A program made the translations under genes and the position numbers. Below, piece by piece: positions 57,630 through 64,000 of a stretch of DNA of 64,000 nt; within the stretch, counting starts at the first letter, position 1; each line of letters opens with the position of its first letter. The stretch comes from Rhodocollybia butyracea. Taxonomy: Eukaryota > Basidiomycota > Agaricomycetes > Agaricales > Omphalotaceae. The stretch covers positions 1 through 64,000 of the forward strand of contig JADNRY010000247.1 of assembly GCA_015501585.1 (NCBI GenBank), written 5' to 3'. The notes under the pieces were generated by a model, which was not told the DNA's origin, searched no databases, and saw nothing but the letters and a program-made list of their open reading frames with translations.

Positions 57630-58509
57630 AAATACATTGCATTGCCTTTGAAGTCTTCGAAGGTGTTGAAGGAGCTGAAGAGGAGACCTGAATCTGAGGC
57701 AGTGGACCGTAAGTATAAAATAATGACAAGCCAAGAATCATTTACCTCATTAGACGGGAAGTCCACGTCCATCTCCTAGTCCTCATCCCCGATGTCACCA
57801 ACGATGCCCTTGTCCCCGACATCGGGGCCATCGCCTCCGTTGCTCTCATCATCCGAGTCACCTAAGCATGCAAATAGTTATGAGCTGCACAACTTTAATG
57901 ACTATGGACGTACCCTCAGCGAATGTCTCCTTGAATAAAAGAGCATCTGGGTCCTCATCAAGAGGGTATTCCAGAGCTTGGTCCTCCTTGTCAAGAGAAG
58001 GAGCCAGGGAATGACCATGACCGTCAAGGTCATGGTCACCAAGTCCATCAAGGTCATGGTCACCAAGTCCATCAAGGACTTGGTGGGATGCGATGTTGTC
58101 ATTGTCTTCGTCATCACATTGAGCGTTGCGCATGGCCTTGGCGTGTTTGCAAATCGCTACACATATTAGTTAGCTGCATAAACGAACAAAAAAATAAAAC
58201 CCCACCCTTGTCTTTGGCTTGCTGAGCCTGTTTTTGTGCTTCTTTCTTCTGACGAGGCGCCAAAGCCTTCTGGTCAACCTCCTTCCTGGTAGGAGGTTTC
58301 GCGGTGGCCTTTGGGACTGCTGCCTTCGCCACCGCTCCCCTGGTTTTTGGTCCAGGTTTGGCGGTGGCAACAGCAGCACGAAAACAAGTCAATAAACAAA
58401 AAAAGAAACCGAATGGTGTCTCTTACTTTGGATAGTAGCAGTTGAGGCTTTGCCAGGAAAAATTAATAGATTATTAAGTAAACATGCAAGAAAAAAACTT
58501 ACCAGGCAT
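57630..58509 (-). CDS. Plavaka passenger gene 1, charged low-complexity protein
   Basis: The start at 58509 gives MPASTATIQ after a GTAAG...CAAAG intron. Then an Ala/Lys-rich exon (TAKPGPKTRGAVAKAAVPK, KEVDQKALAPRQKKEAQKQA) suggests a basic, possibly DNA-binding region. Next is an acidic exon (NAQCDDEDNDN and a repeat DGLGDHDL in tandem at about 58023-58080) and a further acidic exon (GDSDDESNGGDG, GDIGDEDYEMDVDFP). Introns are short. Such basic-acidic accessory proteins commonly accompany Plavaka elements in mushrooms (recollection, not checked). The 3' end is uncertain. Confidence 0.5.
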
Positions 58510-58915
58510 ATTTGGTTCTGGTTGGCAGAGAGAAGAGACCGAGCGAAAAGAAAGTGGTTGAAAAAGTAAGAGGACAAGAGTGTCCAGGGTCGCGCACGCA
58601 CCTTTTATACGCCGCCGCCTTTCGGCAATGATAGGTCAGGGTCTCGCATTAGAGGTGTGAAATGTGCAAAACGCACTATCAAATTATAGCAAGTAAAAAA
58701 GAAACAAAAAACAGTGAAAGTAAGATAAAAGAAACAAAAGAAGAAACATCCGCCAGATCACAAAGTCGGACCCTCGGGACAGCAGAACAAAGAAATTGTA
58801 AAAGTAAATTACAGCGTCAAAGCATGTCACAGAAAATGTGGCATTGTCGGAGCGTGTCGAAAAAAGTTCGCGAAAGTGAAGATATAGTGAGCCGCAAGAT
58901 AAAAATCTGTGTCCT

Positions 58916-61013
58916 TTAGCTCCCCAGTGCCACGGACATGCGTTGAAGCCAGCCTCTCCCCAGCGACTTAGGTTGCATGCGGGAGTCCGACCTTGTCCAC
59001 CCCTTCATGAGCTGGAAGAAGGCATGCAGAATGTCTTGCCGCATGCTGGGATCATAATGATTGAATTCCGGGGGCCCATTGCCAAACAGAGCATCCTCAA
59101 TTATTAAGTTCCTGTCTGCTCGGGTAGAAGCATTGTATGCATTTCCGACCTCGCCTTCTTCATGCTGCGGTACGAGTCGGTACAGAAAACGATCCAGAAG
59201 GAGAAATTCTTGCTTGAACAAGATTTCAAAGATCTCTTGGAGAATCTCCCTTTGAACATCATTGGGAAGGTGTCCGGTGTACTGTTGGCCCTTTCCAGGT
59301 TGCCGGTGCTTGGGAAAGGTTGGTAAGATCAATGGACTAGAAGGATTGAGCAAGTATCTCAGGTAAAGTAAGAAAACACCTACAAATGTGCTTCCTGCAC
59401 ACGCAGCGACTTCATTCAGCTCTCGGCACAATTCCAACTTAGCCCCAGCTTCACGGGTGTCCGAGTTCAAAGAGCCATGCAACTCAAGTGACAGTAAATG
59501 GCGCCAATCCTTGGCAGAACGCTGACAGGCAATAGGACCAACAAGGTCAATGGCGGCGATGAAGACCGCACGTACTTTTAGATATGTGCGGAAATACTGC
59601 TGCTGAGAGGCCTTGTTGCTATGATTGGCAAAGAGTGCTGGTTCAGGCAGTACATACCCGCGATTGACATCTGTACGCGGTTGCTCATCTGGCTTGAACT
59701 TGTGTGAGAGGGAGACCGCCGCCTCGACCCACCGGGGGAACGCATGTGGCATGACAGGAGATTCCGGTTCTAAGAACTTGTTGCATTGGACCACAGGTGC
59801 ATTACCGGTTTTCTGTTTTTCTAACAAAATCCTAATCATTAGTGATATTTCTCGGAATATTGATAGAACCTTACTGCAAGGCTGAGGAGCGGAGGAAATC
59901 GACGAGGACCTACATGAGAAGAACGAGCGGAAGGCTGTGAGGAGCCAAGAGAAGGTGTTGGCGTTGGGTTAGAAGAACTTGAAGAAGAGGCAGATGTGTT
60001 GATTTTGACAGAGTAATCGACATCGTTTTGGATGAGATCTGCTCCGAAAATGGCAGCGGGGAAGGCAATAGTCCAACACTCCACTGCCATTTCCGGTATC
60101 GGTCTTGGGATGCTGCAACAGCCCCATGGTAGAGGGTAGGGCGTACAGGTGAATCATCTTCAAAATCTATCCAACTGTAGGGCAAGCGCAGAGGGACATT
60201 GGTTTCCTCCACCCATCTTTGAACTTTGACCGTGGACTCAAATGCCAGTAACCTATAGTACCAGACCGGTATTCCCGCCTGAGCAAAAGAAATTTCAGTC
60301 TTGACAAAGTAAAGGAAGATGATGAAAGGACTAACGCGATACAACCTTTCAACTGCCAATGGGTCCTCAGTAATTGCGCCAACTACGTTCCGGAGAGTAT
60401 GTACCCGCCATGCGTCTGGTTCGGTGAACGTTGGCATCACCTCAACCAGCCAAGTGATCCATGCCTCAATTAAGAGGATCATACGTTGGGCTATACGCCA
60501 TCTCATGATAGCCTGCTCGAATAGGGATGGGACAGAAAGCTGAGAGATCAGGTGGCAAACCCGAGGGCGTAATGTCTTGATCTCAATATCGCTCGTGAAA
60601 CGAGGGGAGGCTGATAATTCAAAGAGCAACAAAAACTCGGCAAGCAGTTGTTTGACCAACGTAGATGAGAGGCGGCCAAGGGGGGCTCCAGACAACTTCT
60701 GCCCATTGATAACTTCGAAATCATCTTCTTGGGGGAGACACCAGAAGATATACGTGGAATTTCCTGCACCCAGAAACCAAATAAGAGCGTGATGAGGAAG
60801 GGTGGGGTTGATAGGCTGAGCGTTCATGAGAATGTCGTGCTCGCCATAATGGAGCGTACGGCGCAGACGGACATGTTGGGGCGTGTCGACGGAATTAAGA
60901 ACCAGTGGAGGGATTGTCGTCATGTTCGGCAAGGTAACAAAGATCCCCTCTTGTATATGCGGGTAGCGTCTACCGACCAGTCCATCAAATGCTTTAAGTA
61001 TCGCATTCTCCAA
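58916..61013 (-). CDS. Plavaka passenger gene 2, large protein of unknown function
   Basis: A minus-strand gene. The first long exon runs from MENAILKAFDGLVGRRYPHI at 61013 to about 60085 (IWFLGAGNSTYIFWCLP, WITWLVEVMPTFTEPDAWRV, VPVWYYRL-like PVWYYRLLAFESTVKVQRWV). The last long exon (59839-58916) carries ESPVMPHAFPRWVEAAVSL, VGPIACQRSAKDWRHLLSLE, RELNEVAACAGS and LPNDVQREILQEIFEILFKQ and ends MSVALGS. A Ser/Pro-rich stretch (about 59920-60060) lies between in another frame, so an intron or a frameshift joins them. I recognise it only as a protein repeatedly seen beside Plavaka transposases; its role is unknown. Confidence 0.6.
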
Positions 61014-62798
61014 GGGCTGGATAATACTATGAAAATGAGACTCGGGGGGGGGATAAGTTTACTCACCATTGCAGTAGCAGGGTCCGGTGCAGACACTTAA
61101 AATGAGAAAACGCAGAGCATACAGGTGTTGACTACCAGAAACAAGCAAAAGTTAGTATACGAGCCAAAGAAAGGTCAAATCAATGCCTAACGTTCACAAA
61201 GGCTACCAGAAGCGGAAGTTAGTATATGAGCCGATAAATTGTTGAAAAAGTGCCTACATTCACGAAACAAGCCTAAGTTAATACGAGCTGCAGGACCTAC
61301 AGCCGCAATGGGTCGTCTGTTAAGAACGACACCACTTTATTGATAAGGAAAAAAACTCACTTGGGTGGGTTCCAGTTCAGCGCAAAGTCAGGTCTACAAC
61401 GTCAAGTTGAGCCGTGACTGTGTGTTGATACTGTGGTCGACGTAAAGTCATCCAAGAGAAGAACAAAGTATTGCAGCGTCACGCTGAATACCTGGGTCTT
61501 TGAATCAGCGTCAATGTCAAGTTGAACGCCGGGAGGTTGGGAGATCTTCTAGAGGGAGGGCACTGAGAGGAGTGGCAAGTGCCGGGAATAAGGAAGGTGG
61601 AAGTTAGAAGAAATACGTACCTTATAACCTTCATGAAGCGCCCAAAGTGACTCGGGCTAGTCTTGAAGCGCCCAAAGTGTCCCAAGCGCTCAGGAGCGCC
61701 CGGAATTGTACAGGTGACTGAGTGTCATCTGACTTTCACCTTTACAACCACCACCACCGTTCATCCCCCACCCTCAACTCGCCCTCAACTCGCCCTCAAC
61801 GTCTTCGACACCATCACTATCCAATTGATTTGGAAGCGACATGGATACTTGCATGAACTTGATGTTCATGCGAGCTCTTTAACTCGGTGTGAACTTGATG
61901 TTCAACCCAGTTATTTGCTTGTGACGTTTTCAAACGAGGTATTTTTCCTGGTGAGCACACTGTTTCGTCCTCGCCTTTTATCCATTGTTCTAACTATTTC
62001 CTTATTCCTTTTACGATTTCCTTTTACAATTGTCGGGTCAGTGGGATATAACTTCGTACGTTGTCGATGTCTTTTTATGGGCCGATTTCTGACCCATCTT
62101 TAGCTAGACCTCTGTATTGCGACATTTTGACTGGAGACCTACCACTTGGTGAGTGCACACCTTGTTCTCTCTTTGTGTCCAACACCGCTCTGACAACTTC
62201 CTTTTTTCCCTTTTCCTCTGTATTCCGACCTTTGATATTTAATGGCCTGTATGTACGCCTTTTGTTATGCGTCCGGCAACAACTTGACGGCTTGGTTTAG
62301 GGCACAGAACTTACCCTCTTGGTGAGTTCATGCTTATTTTTATTTTCGTGTGCGATAATGATCTGATGACTTCCGTTTATTCCCCTTTCCGGTATTTGAA
62401 CTTTCGGTATTCCGCAGAACTTGCTAATGCACCAAGACTGCTCGACATCACCATCAAGTTGATCTCCAAGAACTTGATGTTCTTGCACACACATGTCGGT
62501 ATGAGTTTGATACTCAGGCCGCCTGAACTCGATGTTCAGTCTCAGTCCTGGTTGAAGAACTGCCTCGTTTATTGTAGGTGAGTTTTTTGGTACTATTCCT
62601 TTCTTGTCCAATACTAAGACTTACCAGACTCTTCAGCTTATCGATCTTACACTTATCGGCTTATTACAGCGAAATCGGATCGATAAAGTACGGGGTTATC
62701 CCTGATTTTTATTTATTTTAGCTGATGCGTTTTCTCTCCAGTCACCTTTTCCCCTTCTCCTTTCACGTTTTTCTGCCTTCCTCCCATCCCAACTTGCC
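61014..62798 (+). other. Divergent promoter and leader region of the Plavaka transposase
   Basis: Non-coding spacer between passenger gene 2 and the transposase. Pyrimidine-rich before 62799 with several GTGAG-type donor-like sites (61948, 62141, 62320), so the leader may contain introns. Holds four hairpins described separately. Confidence 0.45.
61851..62539 (+). repeat. Four GAAC-TTGAT-GTTC hairpins in the transposase leader
   Basis: GCATGAAC-TTGAT-GTTCATGC (61851-61871), TGAAC-TTGAT-GTTCA (61890-61904), CAAGAAC-TTGAT-GTTCTTG (62467-62485) and CTGAAC-TCGAT-GTTCAG (62523-62539). The inner GAAC/GTTC and the loop are constant, and the outer stem bases change in complementary fashion. Confidence 0.75.
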
Positions 62799-64000
62799 AT
62801 GCCTCTCTGCCCTGCTGATTGTGGAAGGTGGTTTGACTTCGATTGTGGTCTAAACAGTCACCTTAACCAATCAAGGTCATGCGCATGGTATCGCAGCGCC
62901 CAGAAGTTGGCCGCCATCGATAATTTTACTGCTCAACTTGATCAGGAAGATTTAGGTGAAGACTTCATGGCAAGGGAGATCCACGGTGCTGACCCACCTG
63001 CCGAGATCAGTAATGGTGAGGCGGGAGAGCTCCTTCAAGAGATCGAAGAAGAGCATGATATCTTTTATTTCATTCCACTAGAGGAACCTCCACTTGGACA
63101 AGCTGGTCCTGGACCGTCAACCCAAGCCCATAGAGACAGTCTAGCTACTCGTCAACTTGGGGCGAAAGTACAGACGTTTGAAGCAGAGGACCTGAAGTTG
63201 TTTGAGGTCGAGCACCCCACTGCCGGTGCATGTATTCGCATGGACGAGTCATTGTATGAGCAATGGCATGCCTCCCATGACTTTTCCAATGATTCTCCGA
63301 TGGATGGTAGCAGCGATAAGCCCAATATATACGCTCCTTTCGCTTCTGAAATGGACTGGCGAATTGCGGACTGGGTGGTCAAGGACAATATTGGACATAG
63401 CTTGCTGAATCGGCTCCTTGCGGTGCCCGGGGTGAGTGGCTTGATCTCTTTACCTACGAATTCCTCTGATAGTTTTTCTCAGGTTGTAGAGAAGCTAGGG
63501 TTATCTTAGAAGAATATTGCCGGACTACACAAATATGTTGATTCAATACGTCCCCGGGCAGGCGAGTGGAATGTCCGTCGTTTGGCTTTCGTTGATCATC
63601 CAGATGAAGAGTTCATTCTCCGCCATCGTGATGTTGTCGAGGTCGTTAGGAGCCTCTGGGGTGACCCATTGCTAGCAAAACATCTGGTCTATCGCCCAAA
63701 GTCCATTTTCCAGGACAAGGACAACAAGCAGCGCACATATTCGGAGATGTGGACAGGTAAATGGTGGCAATTCACCCAGGTGCGTTTAAATACTTTGGTC
63801 ATCTACCTTTATTTACTTTTCTTAGGACAAACTTCCAAAAGGGTCTACTGTAGCCCTGCTCATTGTCGCAACAGACAAAACCCAGCTCACTCAATTTTCC
63901 GGCAGCAAACAGGCTTATCCTGTTTATCTGACTCTAGGCAACATCCCCCAGGCTCTTCGACGCAAACCGTCACAGCAAGCTTGCGTCCTCCTTGCTTACC
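62799..64000 (+). CDS. Plavaka transposase, N-terminal part (incomplete, in-frame TAG)
   Basis: Starts MPLCPADCGRWFDF. A C2HC-type finger (C4, C8, H and C within the first 30 residues) is usual at the N-terminus of Plavaka transposases. An acidic linker follows (EDLGEDFMAREIHG, QEIEEEHDIFYF). A 51-nt frame-preserving segment with GTGAGT...TCTCAG ends (63432-63482) is likely an intron. Then VVEKLGLS is followed by TAG (63507-63509) and, in the same frame, KNIAGLHKYVDSI...WNVRRLAFVDHPDEEFILRHR, KDKDNKQRTYSEMWTGKWWQ-like sequence. Another intron (63780-63825) leads to KLPKGSTVALLIVATDKTQLTQFSGSKQAYPVYLTLGNIP, a highly typical Plavaka stretch. It continues past the window. The stop codon suggests an inactive copy. 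Confidence 0.85.

Larger units (their letters stand above)
55469..64000. mobile_element. Plavaka-type DNA transposon, left 8.5 kb (runs off window)
   Basis: The left terminus CACTGCGGGAAGGAAAGACA is followed by dyad subterminal repeats. The element contains two minus-strand passenger genes and, from 62799 on the plus strand, a transposase of the Plavaka type (CMC-like). The right end lies beyond 64000, so length and target duplication cannot be checked. Confidence 0.75.

Overview
The window is nuclear DNA of a filamentous basidiomycete, most likely an Agaricomycete (possibly Rhizoctonia-like; the genus is inference). Evidence: short GT-AG introns of about 45-60 nt, fungal seven-helix membrane proteins (DUF6534 type and a related uncharacterised family), a DUF2235-WD40 protein, an intron-containing tRNA-Ala, Plavaka-type transposase, a MULE transposase with SWIM finger and a TET/JBP-type dioxygenase. 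The combination of Plavaka and transposon-borne TET/JBP genes is typical of mushroom-class fungi.

Positions 1-29236 are a gene-poor arm: a DUF6534 membrane protein (minus, 3060-4276), a decayed PP2C phosphatase (7396-8205) with an older fragment of a second copy near 2500, two related multi-helix membrane proteins (10713-12099 plus; 15539-17000 minus) flanking a PRX-like2/AhpC-TSA gene (13832-15138), a tRNA-Ala(AGC) with intron (12485-12574), several small inverted-repeat transposons, and a DUF2235 hydrolase fused to a seven-bladed WD40 propeller (24760-27934, minus).

Positions 29237-53394 form one 24.2-kb CACTA/Plavaka-ended element: 35-nt terminal inverted repeats with two differences, palindromic subterminal repeats on both sides and a GGCA duplication. 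It is a nest of transposons: an unclassified 2.1-kb repeat (30458-32530), a 2.1-kb foldback element with 8-bp duplication (33680-35763), and a 12.9-kb Mutator-like element (38266-51127, 9-bp duplication TTGAACTTA). The MULE carries a transposase, a TET/JBP-like 2OG-Fe(II) dioxygenase and an accessory minus-strand gene, and was itself hit by a gag-only Copia element (38713-40394), a second copy of the unclassified repeat (41777-43619) and a 1.2-kb solo LTR (44292-45504). Removing each insertion with one copy of its duplication restores the host reading frame at two of these junctions.

From 53395 on there is another solo LTR (53927-54682) and the left 8.5 kb of a second Plavaka element (starts 55469, runs off the window) with two minus-strand passenger genes and the 5' part of its transposase.

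The most unusual signal is a recurring design: arrays of short hairpins, roughly 40 nt apart, in which the loop is constant but the stems change on both sides so that pairing is preserved. Ten lie downstream of the TATA box in solo LTR 1, about seven in the equivalent place of solo LTR 2, four in the Copia 5' leader, and four similar ones upstream of the Plavaka transposase. The two solo-LTR families share a loop core (TGAGC...TCCA). Covarying stems suggest selection on RNA structure (packaging, dimerisation or translation of the element RNA). I do not know a described family for them.
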